64,000 bases of DNA from Carettochelys insculpta (lineage: Eukaryota > Chordata > Testudines > Carettochelyidae). The notes beneath the pieces were generated by a model, which was not told the origin of the DNA, did not search any database, and worked only from the letters and a program-made list of their open reading frames with translations. Shown here piece by piece: positions 9,482 through 20,459 of this stretch; positions within the stretch are counted from its first letter, which is position 1; each line of letters begins with the position of its first letter. The stretch lies in contig NC_134137.1 in assembly GCF_033958435.1 (NCBI RefSeq), forward strand, positions 247,984,501 to 248,048,500. Direction: 5' to 3'. Both the position numbers and the translations under genes were made by a program.

Positions 9482-11980
9482 GTAATCATGTTGTTCACAT
9501 CTGTGATCATGGGAACTTGCTAGTGGTCTGCAGAGAGCATGCTGGTTAAATAGTTCTAGCTCTCTGTGTCTAGCCATTACATGGTGTTACAAATAACTCC
9601 AGATACATTAAGTACTTTCCAAATATTGATTTTTTCCATATAAACAATTGGTGTAGTTGCCAGAGAGATTTTACATGACCACTAAAGGGAGAGGAGGTAG
9701 TCAGTCAGACCACGGATCTTGTAATTTAAACATAGAAAGCTTCAACTCATTGATGTGTTCTTTGAACTGGTGATAGGTGTAACTGAGTATAAGAGATGGT
9801 AGATTGAGCAGAGGCTAAAATTTTTAGGAATACTCAAAACATATCACTCAGCTTGCGGTGTGTGACCAAGGCCCAATCTGAGGCACTCATAAGTATTATT
9901 CCAAAAGGAAAGTTAAAATGCTTTGGAATTAATTCCTTCAGTGTAAATAACACTGTCTGGAGCTTCACTTTTATCATTCGTTATTTCTTTTATAAATCAC
10001 TTTTAGCAATAAAGGTGCAGAAATACCTAATTTGTGTGGTAGGTAATTTTGGGATTAAAATAAGTGTCTTCCCTTCACATGAGAGATATCTGAGTGCTAT
10101 AGCAAAAAGCATATTCTGAGTACCATACTGTTCATTATACTGTAGAACTAGTCCTACAGTTACCTAGCGGCTTTTCTCCAAAAGTGCTATAACCTCCTTT
10201 CTTTATCCCCTAATTCTCTGCCTCTCCCCAGGATAACAGGGGAGCTACTCTGCAATGGGATCCTCATGGAAATTTCCTTTCATAGATTCCCTCTTCGGCA
10301 GATTTGCCTGTGGGAGCAGGCTCTGATAAACAGTTGCCTTAGAATGTATTCTACAGATTCTGAGCCAGGTTTTGCCATCAAGTGTAAAGTTAACAAATCT
10401 CCCAGAGAAAGAAGGGGAAGGAACAGTGGTAGTAGTCCAATGAAAGGAGGCAGAATGAGGGCAAAGGAAGAGAGGAAGGTTAGCAGAAAATGGAACGAAG
10501 GAATTTAAGGATGCTGTCATCCAGCAAAATAAGAGTGCTTTGCAAAAATTGTGATTAATTAGCAAAAACTAATTAAATAGAAACTGAAGTCTCATCCACA
10601 AAATGAAAGATTAATCCTTTTTCGTATCATGGAAACAATAAGTAGGTTAAACGTGGGACCTGATTTTTTCTCTCACTTTCACATGTAATCTGAATGACTT
10701 TAGTTCATAAAATCTTGGTTTATACATGTGAAGAGGAGCAGAGAATCAAGCCTATCATTAAAAAGTGCTGCATTTTGACCAATTACTTGTAAAGTTTTAT
10801 TAAAGCTATATATGCAGTGTAAGTCAGAAAATGTGAAGCAAGATTAAATGTGGGATACTTGTAGCTTAATTTACAGGAGCTTGCCACTGGAGGGCAGTGC
10901 AGGTGCTGTTTTTATAGAGAAAAATTCATAAGCGTGAGCCTGGGGCTTTTTTCTTTCCTGATTTAAAGCTCATACAATGTCAGTGAACACAATAGGTGTA
11001 AGTCAGAACAGAATGTGGCCTTTAGCCTTTGATCCTGGAAATACGCATGTGAGTACTTTCGCGCATAAGGGTTTGCAGGGTTAAGCCCTTGGAAGAGCCT
11101 GGGAAAACAGGACTTTAGAATCTATCACATCTTATAAAAAATTTAAATTTTTTAACTGTGAAAATGATGTGGTCTGTGGTTGTGATGTAAGTAAATGGGG
11201 GAAGTGAAAATAAAAGTCTGGCTGTTCTTTTTCTAAAAGACCTCACATGCGAAATGATCATTGAAAGTGATCCTACAAAAAGTTCAGGCCTGGCCTTAGG
11301 GCAAGGTGGTTGCCTTGGACCTTGCAATTTCAGGGCTCTGCACTCCAATTGCCTATAGCATCCACCAGCCACCAAATGGGCCTTGCTGTCAGCATGCTGC
11401 CTTGGTTCCCACCCACTGGCTGGGCCCTGCTCGGCCGGTTTTGAAAGGACTAAATGCTCATTCCTGGCTGGGGAGTACCTGATGCAGCTGTGCGTTGACA
11501 TACAGATGTGGCCTGCGTGCTGACCTGATTCTAGGGCTCCTGTGTGTGTCAGTCTTGTTCCCTGGTCCAGCCACACATCAGTATCAGCAGGCAATGGCCC
11601 CATAGGGCTCTTATAACAACTGAGGCTTGCCTGGGCACTGTGAGGGTGTGCTTGTGTCCTCCAGACACATTCTCCACATTATCAGCCAGGGAGCAGAAGG
11701 TGTAGGAGCTACAGCATTGCTTGAGAATCCACTTGTACATGGAGATAATCTGGGCGCTGAATCCACCAGCTTTAGTTCTGCCTTGTACCAATGGAGCAGT
11801 GCAGTGCAGCCGGGCCTGAAGCCCTGTGCAGGATAATTGTGGAGGCCCATTCCTGTAGCCTTTACTCATTCCATACTTAGACGAAACCCGCACTGGGTTC
11901 AGTAATTGCGGCATTGTCGGTTTCTAACATTAATGTAATGTATTTGCCTTATGTCTAATCCCACTCTTCTTTATTTTTAG
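9482..11980. other. EFCAB6 intron 3, no recognised element
   Basis: No exon, RNA gene or repeat family was identified. The longest frame (minus 11115-11603, 162 codons) and its neighbour 11549-11914 overlap each other and several plus-strand frames in a slightly GC-richer patch. They show no domain, splice logic or codon pattern that would support a gene. Confidence 0.5.
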
Positions 11981-12047
11981 ATGGAATGGTAGCCAAAGCA
12001 GCCAAACCATGGCATTACATCAGCTGCAGTCTCTCTTAAAGGAAAAG
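11981..12047 (+). CDS. EFCAB6: EFCAB6 coding exon 4
   Basis: This is a 67-bp exon between acceptor TTATTTTTAG and donor GTACGG. The first base completes an Arg codon (AG from exon 3 plus A), then 22 codons follow to phase 0. The peptide WNGSQSSQTMALHQLQSLLK is a linker with a short amphipathic helix (LHQLQSLLKEK) leading into the next EF-hand. This corresponds to the variable segment with the helix LRELEIQVGEK in human EFCAB6. Too short to be found as an ORF, it is supported by both splice sites and by phase. Confidence 0.85.
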
Positions 12048-12414
12048 GTACGGTAGGGGTGGATAGTAACAGAAACTAATTGATAACATGATTATTTATT
12101 TTCAAGTTGTGACATTACATAAATGGTACTGATACTTTCAGTCCTAGATGTTGCTGTCTTGAGTAACAGAGCTGGATTTATTTAAGGGGTCTGATTCTTT
12201 ACTTTAGTGTACAATGGATAATCAGTTAAATTTGTTTAATGTTGATAAAATAATGCTACTAAGTTAGAACAACAAAGTTTTAGTCCCTTCACTTTGCATG
12301 AAAGTATGCAGTGACAAGAGGGGACAGGTTATGGAGAATCCAGCATAATATCTCTAGCACCATGTTATAGGAACAGAGAGAAAGCCATGCTAGAGTCTGT
12401 TCTGGTATGGCTGT

Positions 12415-12510
12415 GATCTGAAGAAGTGGGTCTGTCCCACGAAAGCTCATCACCTAATAAATTATTTTGTTAGTCTTTAAAGTGCTACTGGACTGCTTTG
12501 TTGTTTTCAT
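12415..12510 (-). mobile_element. SINE 3' fragment
   Basis: CTGAAGAAGTGGGTCTGTCC, CACGAAAGCTCAT and TTGTTAGTCTTTAAAGTGCT match, in reverse orientation, the body of the same tRNA-derived SINE family seen at 4075 and 8943. No tRNA-like head is present, so it is truncated. Confidence 0.65.
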
Positions 12511-13626
12511 GTTATATGAAGAAGGTCTGGTACCTTCTACTAATGCTTCAGGTAATAGTGGAATGGCTATGTGTAAACTATATTTTTCTTTTATGAGCAA
12601 AAAAAAAATCCAAATCAATATAGTACTCTTTTATTATAACTGAATATCAATAAAGCCAACCAGCAACACTAGATAATAGAAAATATTTATCATGGCACAG
12701 AGCTCAACAGAAGAATGTTCTATGCCCTCTGGAGCATCATGTGTCATTTTGTATCTCATCCCAAGATTTTAATGTAAGCAAAAAATATTCTAGAATGTAG
12801 CTTCATGCAAATCCTGCCTCTGCTTGGCACAGGCATGGAACATATGTTGGGAGGGGATGATAAAATCCTTCCTATTTACAGCTTCCATTACAGTCTAAAG
12901 GCTGCAGCAGCATCCCCAGCACATGTATACCTTTTATATGGTGGACATCTGAATATAGCTTTTCTCTAGTTTGAGTAAAATATTAACATATCGCAGAGCT
13001 GTTAGGACAGATTGTACCCAAGACAATCTTTCCTCACTGCAGAAAAGCCTATCAATCATAACTGAATATAGTTATTATTAATGTCATAGCTTTTATTCAT
13101 TTGTCTATATGCAAATAACTGGAGAGTAACATTTACATTTTCATGTGAAGTATGTCACACCACAAAAGAAACAGCTTAGATATTGTCTTATTACAAAATT
13201 TGTGAATTGAAAATGTCCCCCAAAGTCCTAATTAGGGTTCTGGTACATTTAATTTACCAAGTTCTGTGTTATATTTTTCAGGACATTTGGAAACAGAGGT
13301 GATATGTACTGTATAAAAATACATTAATAGAAAAGACTCTCAACTTAAAGATAAGGTTACTGCGACATATATATTGCAGGAAAATGGTAGTTAGCCCCAA
13401 GCATTTCAGAGTATAGAAATGAACCAGGGAAATATATAAATGTTCAGATACACTTAGTATTCACACAATCTCTTAAATATTCACTTATAAAATGACATCT
13501 TAGTTATTCTTATACCAAACTCCTTTCCTACATCTAATAGGAACATGTTTGAATCAATTACTTTAATTGTGTGGGAAATTTTGCACGTTTCTAAAAATTG
13601 GATTTTAATGCCATTTTTTATCTGTA
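12511..13626. other. EFCAB6 intron 4, left part, nothing recognised
   Basis: AT-rich sequence with no splice-flanked frame or repeat that I can name. Confidence 0.4.
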
Positions 13627-13634
13627 ATATAGGG

Positions 13635-14340
13635 CAGGGTGTGCAAAGTGTGGGGGGGGCGTGATGTTTTGTAAAGGGGGGCACAGCACTATCAGCTTTC
13701 CCCCCTTCCCCGGCTTCTACTCCCTCCCCCACCCTCTCCTTTCTCCCCTGCAGCCTCCGCCGTCACCAAGGATGTGCCCAACCCCTGTCGCTTGGCTAAT
13801 CAGAATTTTCAGAGGCCCTGACTCAAGCGGCGGGGCCAACCTGCCGAGTTCCCAGCTCAGTAAGGTGGCTGCATTTGTCCCCACAGCCCATGTTATGCTG
13901 TGGCTCCCGGGAGTCCCCTGAGATGCCAGTGTGGAATGAGTGCTGCCTGTGTGGGGTCCAGGCCGCCTTTAGCCTGGTGCCACTGCCACTCATCAACACA
14001 GCACGGTCTGGTGTCACCACCTCCGTGCTCTCCTAGCCCTGCGCAGCAAGAGCAATGCCTACAAGGTAGGGGTGGTCATGCAGCCGAACCCCCAGGTCCT
14101 CCCTTCGAGACATCCCCACGAGCACCACACCCCTTTTGGGGCACCCCTCGAGTCCCCCACGTACCCTCCTGGGGCCCTCCCCCTGAATACCCCTCCTCTG
14201 CACCTCCTTCCCAAGCATCCCACCCCCTTCCTGAGTGCCCCCCTGCATCCCTTCCTGTGGTCGTCCCACAGGTTGGGGGCCCCCCAGCTGATTGCAGGGC
14301 TGAAAAATGGGACCCGACATAAAAAGTTTGCTCACTCCCG
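13635..14340. mobile_element. Non-autonomous hAT element, GC-rich
   Basis: The left terminus CAGGGTGTGCAAAGTG and the right terminus AGTTTGCTCACTCCCG form hAT-type inverted ends. An 8-bp target duplication with one mismatch flanks them (ATATAGGG at 13627-13634, ATACAGGG at 14341-14348). The interior is strongly C/G-rich and produces several overlapping long frames on both strands (13900-14322, 14076-14363 and others). These are compositional artefacts; none resembles a transposase. Confidence 0.75.
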
Positions 14341-14413
14341 ATACAGGGGATGGTAATTTTCACCTCACAAGGCCACTTTGATGTTCAACTCATGCATGCT
14401 TGTAAAACACCTT

Positions 14414-14495
14414 GGCCGTGTCTACACTAGCCAAAAACTTCGAAATGGCCATTTGCATGGCCATTTTGAAGTTTTTGGCTAGTGTAGACGTAGCC
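14414..14495. mobile_element. 82-bp hairpin MITE
   Basis: The element is little more than two inverted arms: GGCCGTGTCTACACTAGCC... and ...GGCTAGTGTAGACGTAGCC, pairing through CAAAAACTTCGAAATGGCCA around a central TTGCAT. Exact 3-bp CTT duplications flank it (14411-14413 and 14496-14498). The TIR type and 3-bp duplication suggest Harbinger mobilisation. Confidence 0.8.
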
Positions 14496-15068
14496 CTTGA
14501 GATCCTCAAATGGAAGGTTCAGTAGGCATGCAGAGTGCTATTATAATGAAATACATGCTGCTGCAGAGCAAGCGGGTGGTCTACATGACCCACACAACAT
14601 TCTGTCTAGTCCAAGTGACTTTGTGACACAATAATCACCACTTTTATTTGCCAGGGTAAGCCTGTCCACCTTCATAATAATTCTTAAATATTTAGAAGTG
14701 CAAAGAAAAGCTAGGAAGGGAGATGGAACATTTCAAATGCAAGTTCAAAGCCATCAAAATAGATCTGAACATGGGGTATTTTTTTCTTTCTATGCACTCA
14801 GGATAACAATTTATTAATAGACCACTAGCAGAAGAACTGGTGAAAACTTGACCCTGGGAGGGAAATAATACTGTAAAGGGAGGATGACCATTACATTCTG
14901 AATTTTTTATGGCACATCCTAAACAGAACTCAGCTTAAGAAGCTGGGCCAGATGGTAAGCAGATGTGTATAAAGACAAAGAAAATGAATCTTCCCCCATA
15001 CACTTAGGAGCACCTGTCAACAGATTGCTGCTGCAGACAACTCGCTCTGTCCACAGAGAACTGCCAGA

Positions 15069-15302
15069 CTACACTGCCCTCTGGTGACAGAAAGCAGAAT
15101 GGCAGCTCTGCAAACGGCTGCCTGGCAACTGCAAGCCCTCTTTGTCAACAGAAGTGTCTACACTGTACTTCTGTCGACAATTTTCTGCGATGTTATACTT
15201 CAAATTTTTGAGGGATAACTGTCGAGGCAAAAGCAGAGTTCTATGGAGACTCTGTCGACAGAAGGCCCCATTTGTCAACAGAACTCTCCAGTGTAGACAC
15301 AG
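15069..15302. mobile_element. Probable MITE fragment with GTCGACAG repeats
   Basis: The right end (CAGTGTAGACACAGC) is the inverted form of the GCTGTGTCTACACTG ends of other Harbinger-like MITEs here. Internally, CTTCTGTCGACA and TGTCAACAGAA blocks recur in opposite orientations, giving an imperfect fold-back. The left boundary and target duplication are not clear. Confidence 0.45.
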
Positions 15303-16202
15303 CGTTAGTGAGCGGCTAGAGAGCCAATCTGCAGAAGTTAAAACAGCACAGTGGGTAAAGTAGCCTGTGCAGTCCTTCTGTGCTCCTCTCACTATGCGAA
15401 AGGGAAGCCCAGAGGATCTGTATAGCCACAGATCTTCTGGCTCTTTCCCTGCCTGCCCACACCATGAACTGTCTGCATGCTATGCCAACGGGTGCTCCAA
15501 CAGAACAGGGCTCTGTGCCACACAGTGATGCCAATCCCCTGTACCCAAATCTTGAGAATAGATAGCACGGGTCAGCAATCCCTGGTACACATGCCAAGAA
15601 TGGCACATGTGTTGATTTTCATTGGCAAGCACAGTAGGAGCTCAGCCCTGCCCCTCCTCCCCAGGCAGCCAGGAGCTTGCTCAAAACCATGCCACCTGTG
15701 TATTAACAGAAGACCAGCTAATGTTCCCACCCACCATCTAACTGCTAAAGCTCTGTTTCTTAATTTATTTATTAATTAAACTGTTGTAAGTAGGAATATT
15801 AGTGGCTTTAAAAAGTATCACCAGCACTTGTACCATACTTAGAAATCAAATTTCAGCAGTCCCGTTAGGAAAGATTGCTGACCCCTGAGTGTCAATGGAG
15901 TGTCAATGTGCTGCACAAGGGAAAGGGTTCCCTTTGCAAAAATGGAAATTCACCAGGTTTGCTGCCAATAGAGCTCCATAGTTTCAGAGTCAGGGCAGGA
16001 TTTTCTCCTTACACACACAAAAGCACAGGAAAGGAAATATTGATTTAAAAAAAATGCTAGACTCTGAAAAGACTGGTTACCTAAAATAGCTCTTTACAAA
16101 AGAGCAAGAACACTCAAGTGAGGAGCTAGTGGCTGTGGAGCTAAAACAACCTTAGCAAAGAAGAGAAAGAAGAGAACCAACAACTAGAAAAAAGCAAATT
16201 TA
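15303..16202. other. Intronic sequence without recognised features
   Basis: Short overlapping frames around 15316-15779 have no homology or splice context. Confidence 0.4.
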
Positions 16203-16205
16203 TAA

Positions 16206-16500
16206 GGCCAGGTCTACAGTGGACCTGACAGTCGATTTCAGGTATACAATTCTAGCTATGGCAATCGAGTAGCTAGAATGGATGCATCACAAATCGATTT
16301 ATCTGACTGTTTTCACTAATGAAGGTGGTCAAGCACATTTCTCCCATCAACCTCCCTTACCCCTCACTATAGCAAGGAGTACAGGGGTTGAATGCCAACC
16401 CCAGATAGATCAATTTCATGAGATTATAACAGATGTGTAAAATTGAACTCTGGAAGGTCGACCTTGATCATGTCAATTTCCCAGAAGTGTAAACAAGCCC
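16206..16500. mobile_element. Harbinger-type MITE with TAA duplication
   Basis: The left end GGCCAGGTCTACAGTGGACC and the right end AGAAGTGTAAACAAGCCC are imperfect inverted repeats, with exact TAA duplications at 16203-16205 and 16501-16503. TAA fits the TWA preference of PIF/Harbinger transposases. Internal TCGATTT/AATCGA motifs pair across the element. There is no coding capacity. Confidence 0.75.
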
Positions 16501-16893
16501 TAAGAAGGCATTTGAGGGTACAGGTATATGTCCATAGCTACGTCTACACTGGGATGCTACATCAAAATAGCTTATTTCGATGTAGCAAAATCAAAATAAG
16601 CTATTTCGACACGTAGCATCCACCCATCTTCCAGGACTGGTGCTGTCGACATTCAACGTTGATGTAGGAAAGCACTACATCGAAATAGGCCCTGCAGGAG
16701 AGCGTCTACACACAAAAGCAGCCCCAGTCGGAATAAGGGGGCTAGGAAAGCCTGTGGACAGGGTCACAGGGCGGACTAGCCCTTCTGGAGAAACAGCAAG
16801 CTGCTCCCTTAAAGGGCCCCTCTCAGGCACACTTGGCCTGCACAGCACAGGTCCGCAGAACCCACAACCACTCGCAGACCCTGTGCACGCAGC

Positions 16894-18225
16894 ATGGACC
16901 CCCCAGCAGCAGCAGCAGCCGGAAGCCCACATGGCCACCCCGGGGCAGGGGCCGCCCTGCTTGATGCCATGGAGGAAGCCACCCAGCATCTCCTGGAAGA
17001 TGAGCTGTCCTCCTTGGGGGATGAAGGAACCGCCCCAGACCACCATGTAGCCCTCCTGGCCTCCCCCCTCCGGGCGCATTGTCAGCTATGGAGGTACCCC
17101 ACCAGCACAGAGTAGTGGGAATGGCTGGTGCTTGGGGAGTGGGACGATGACCGCTGGCTCCGGAATTTCCAGATGAGCCAGCAGACGTTCCTTGAGCTCT
17201 GCCAGTAGCTCACCCCTGCCCTATGGCACCAGGACACCCCCATGCGGCGTGCCCTCACCGTCGAGAAATGGGTTGGCATTGCTGTCTGGAAGCTGGCCAC
17301 TCCCGGCAGCTACCTATCCATAGCACAGCAGTTCAGTGTGGGCAAGGCCACCATCAGGGCTGTCGTCATGGAGGTAAGGGGACCCCACGGGGAGGGGGAG
17401 AGACCAGGAAGAGGGGACCCCGGGGGAAGGGCCAGGCACACCCTGTGCACCCGTCATGGGTGCTCATGTCTTCCCCCCCCGCAGGTGGTCTGCACGCTGA
17501 TCACTCTGCTGCTCCACAGGCTCATGTGGCTTGGGGACGTGGATGCGGCCATTGTGGGGTTTCCTGGCCTGGGTTTCCCTAACTGCTTCAGGGCTCTGGA
17601 TGGGACCCACATCCCCATCTGCACCACAGAGCACAGCAGAGGACGCTTTGTGAACAGGAATGGCTAGCACTCGGTGGTCCTCCAGGCCATGGTGGACAGC
17701 TGGGGCCACTTCCTGGAAATATATGTTGGCTGGCCTGGCAGCACCCGTGACACCTGGGTTTTTAGGAACTCAGGCCTGTGCCGTCGGCTGGAGGTGGGGA
17801 CCTACATCCCCCAGTGGAAGATCCCTCTGGGGGACACCACCGTGCCCCTCTGCCTTGTGGAGGATGCAGCCTACCCCCTCCAGCCCTGACTCATGTGCCC
17901 CTACACGGGCTACCTCAGCGCCAGCCAGGAGCAGTTCAACACCCGCCTGAACCATGCACGCCAGGTGGTCGAGAGGACTTTCAGCCACCTCAAAGGCCGG
18001 TGGAGGTGCCTCTTCAACCGCCTGGACACGGGGCTCCCCAGCATCCCCCAGGTTGTGGGCGCGGCACTCCACAACCTGGTGGAGAGCAAGGGGGAAGCAT
18101 TTGTGCAGGGCTGGGCTGTGGAGGCTGGCACGGCATACCCCCAGCTACCTGTCACCCCGAGCCACCAAGCTGACCACGAGGGGATCCAGGCCCTGTGGGC
18201 CCGTTTTGATCAGGCTGCAGGGTGA
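16894..18225 (+). pseudogene. Harbinger (HARBI1-like) DDE transposase, inactivated
   Basis: One reading frame runs from ATG 16894 to TGA 18223 and is recognisably a PIF/Harbinger transposase. A variable Ala/Gly-rich N-terminus is followed by DDRWLRNFQMSQQTFLEL and the helix-turn-helix segment ALTVEKWVGIAVWKLATPGS. The DDE catalytic core is visible: Asp in FRALDGTHIPI, the second Asp in GSTRDTWVF, and Glu in VERTFSHLKGRW. Four in-frame stops break it (TAG 17113, TAG 17206, TAG 17665, TGA 17887; the last is where a Trp is expected). A GT-AG intron of 111 bp (17374-17484, donor GTAAGG, acceptor CCCGCAG) is likely; being a multiple of three it is also open. The family cuts at TWA sites as a nuclear transposase together with a SANT partner. 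This copy cannot make full protein. Confidence 0.88.
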
Positions 18226-18540
18226 GCACTGGCAGGGCCAGCCTTGTGAGCCACCCACTGCCCTCCCACCCCCCCCACTGCCCACAACACACTACACTGC
18301 CCCCATGCCCACACCACTGCACACCGAAGAGCACACAACACACATTTGTTTTGTTTTAAATAAACCGAACATTGTTGAAACCAAAAATGATGAACTTTAA
18401 CATGAATGGGGGAACTTTGTACATTGGGGGGGACAGCTACTAAAGGCGGGTGGGACAAGGCAACTATGTACAATAATCGGGGGGAACTATGTACAATAAA
18501 GGCGGGGCCTAGGTGTCCCAGTCCTTGGCCCCCTTTCCCC

Positions 18541-20021
18541 CTACTGTCCAGCGCCTGGCGTGGGAGGCATGACCCATGTCTGGGCTGGAGGTCCTGTCGA
18601 GGCTGGGTAGGCCAGGAGGACCAGCAAGTATGGCCGGGCTGGCTCCTGAGCTGCGCGGTCCCCCTCCACAGCAGGCTTCAGGGCAGGTGGAGGGTGGCTG
18701 GGCGGGACAGCAGCCGGAGCGGCGGAGGTTGCCATCTGCTCAGCAAGATGCTTGAAGGTCCTCATGAAGGATCCCCAAGCCTCCTGGCACCAGGCCAGCG
18801 TGCTCTCCTGCAAATGGAGCCAGCGCTCCTCCACTTGCAGGTGGCTCTCTGAAACCTCCACCTGATGCTGCAGGGTGGCAAGGAGGTGGGGGTCAGCAGC
18901 CACCTGCAGCTGGCTCCAGTGGTGGTGGGCTCATCCTGGGGCCGGTCCCTGCCCCACCGCCTGGCTGCCCCAATGCGACGGCCCCGATGGGCTGTCCGGC
19001 GCAACAGATGCAGCACCTGTGCTGTTGAGGACCTCAGATGGTGCAGCTGCGGAATAGAGCGGGGAAGAACGGAGACAGCCGTTAGTCTGGGCCTTGGCCC
19101 GTGGCCCATGCCCCCCCACCCCTCTGCTGCTGGTTCCCCATCCCCTGTCCCCCAGGGATGATGATGGGTGTAGTGTCCCCCCAATGGGTTACCCCCTTCG
19201 GGGGTTCTGCTCCCCTCTATCCCCAGGGATGGGGCGTGGCACCGTCCTAAGGGACAGGTGCTGACAGGCTCTTAGGGACGTGCCATTGCTGACCCGGGAC
19301 TGTGGTATAGCTGGGCCATGGCGGGCCGGGGTCAGCTGGGTGTGTGGAGGACCCTGGTTTTGTCCCTTGCCCCACCCCTAAACCCAGGGGTGTACACCTG
19401 GGGTACATACCTGATGGTCTGCTCCCACGGTCAGGGGACACCTGGTGGGTGGACACCCTGCTGGAGCTGCGGGAGGGGAGGTTGATCAGGAGCCCCCTGT
19501 CACTGGAACCTTCCTCCTCTGCTGTTCCAGGTGTGGGCTCCTCTGAGGCCCCTGGGGTCCAGGGCTGGCCTCTGGCTCCAGGGCCTGCTGGGGCTCATCA
19601 GCCAAGATGTCAAGGGTGGCTGGTGGGGAGGAGGTGTACCAGGAGCCCAGGATCTCCCTGAGCTCCCTGTAAAAGGGGCAAGAGGCAGGGGTGGCCCCAG
19701 ACTGGCTGGCTGTGTCCCGGGCCTGGGCGTAACCCTGCCACAGCTCCTTGACCTTACTCCTGACATGGTCAGGAGTGTGGACAGGGTGACCCTGGGCAGC
19801 CAGGCCCTCGGCCAGCTGGACAAACGCATCTGTGTTCTGCCGCTTGCTCCCCATTACCTGGAACACCTCCTCCTTGCCCCAAAGCCCTAGCAGGTCCCGG
19901 ATCTCGGTGTCAGACCGGGAGGGGCCCTGCCGCCTCTTCCCCCCCGGCTGGATGGCTGGGAGCCCTGGGTCCCCTTGGGGGGGTGCCCTGTGGGCGCCTG
20001 GGGGGCCTGGCTAGCTGCCAT
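18541..20021 (-). pseudogene. Harbinger-associated Myb/SANT-like protein, decayed
   Basis: Converging on the transposase, the minus strand encodes SDTEIRDLLGLWGKEEVFQV followed by AFVQLAEGLAAQGHPVHTPD and VRSKVKELWQGYAQARD. This is the trihelix/Myb_DNA-bind_4 pattern with its conserved Trp, found in the second protein of Harbinger elements. A downstream stretch (18903 towards 18541) has heptad-like helical sequence (LATLQHQVEVSESHLQ), probably a separate exon for dimerisation. The ATG at 20021 is a candidate start, but a frameshift separates it from the SANT frame. A stop or splice interval divides the two parts. The partner's known role is DNA-end recognition and nuclear import of the transposase. 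Confidence 0.7.
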
Positions 20022-20459
20022 GGGCACTGGGTGGGGGATCAGGGCGCCTGGAGTTCATGTAGGCTGTGCATGTGTCTGTGCTGCTGCCTGCACACTCTCA
20101 GCTTCCTGCCACAGGAAATCAGGGGGCGTGGAGCTTTAAGGGGCTGCTGCACACGGCGACCATAGAGCTCAGGGGCTGGAAAGAGCGTCTCTCAACCCCT
20201 CAGCTGATGGCCGCCATGGAGGACCATGTTATTTTGACATAGTGGGTTGCGGATCATCTACACATGCCCTACTTCGACATTGGACGTCTAAGTAGGGTGG
20301 TAGTCCCATCTTCTGATGAGTATAGCAATTTCGACATCTCACTGCCTTACGTCAATTTCAACTTTGAAATAGTGCCTGGTGTGTGTAGATGTGCCGGGTG
20401 CTATTTTGAAGTTGGCCTGGCTATTTCAAAATAGCTGGCTAGTGTAGACACGGCTTGTA

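Larger units (their letters stand above)
16536..20455. mobile_element. Harbinger element alpha (autonomous type, decayed)
   Basis: The termini AGCTACGTCTACACTGGGAT and (inverted) CTAGTGTAGACACGGCT bound a 3.9-kb element. It holds a DDE transposase gene on + (16894-18225) and a Myb/SANT-like gene on - (18541-20021). The ends contain repeated ATCGAAATAG/CTATTTCGAT-like subterminal motifs in both orientations. Flanking trinucleotides (CAT, TGT) do not match, so either the duplication has mutated or a boundary is off by a base. The terminal 390 bp at the left and 330 bp at the right match the MITEs at 26098 and 31591. Located in EFCAB6 intron 4. Confidence 0.85.

Noticed and set aside
11115..11914. 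Overlapping minus frames of 162 and 121 codons
   Set aside because: No recognisable domain, no splice signals, and overlapping frames on both strands in the same patch; probably chance.
13900..14363. Several long overlapping Pro/Gly-rich frames
   Set aside because: They lie within a GC-rich hAT MITE and appear in four frames at once, a composition effect.
18406..19161. Plus-strand frames opposite the alpha SANT-like gene
   Set aside because: Antisense shadows of a GC-rich gene that itself matches the Harbinger second protein.
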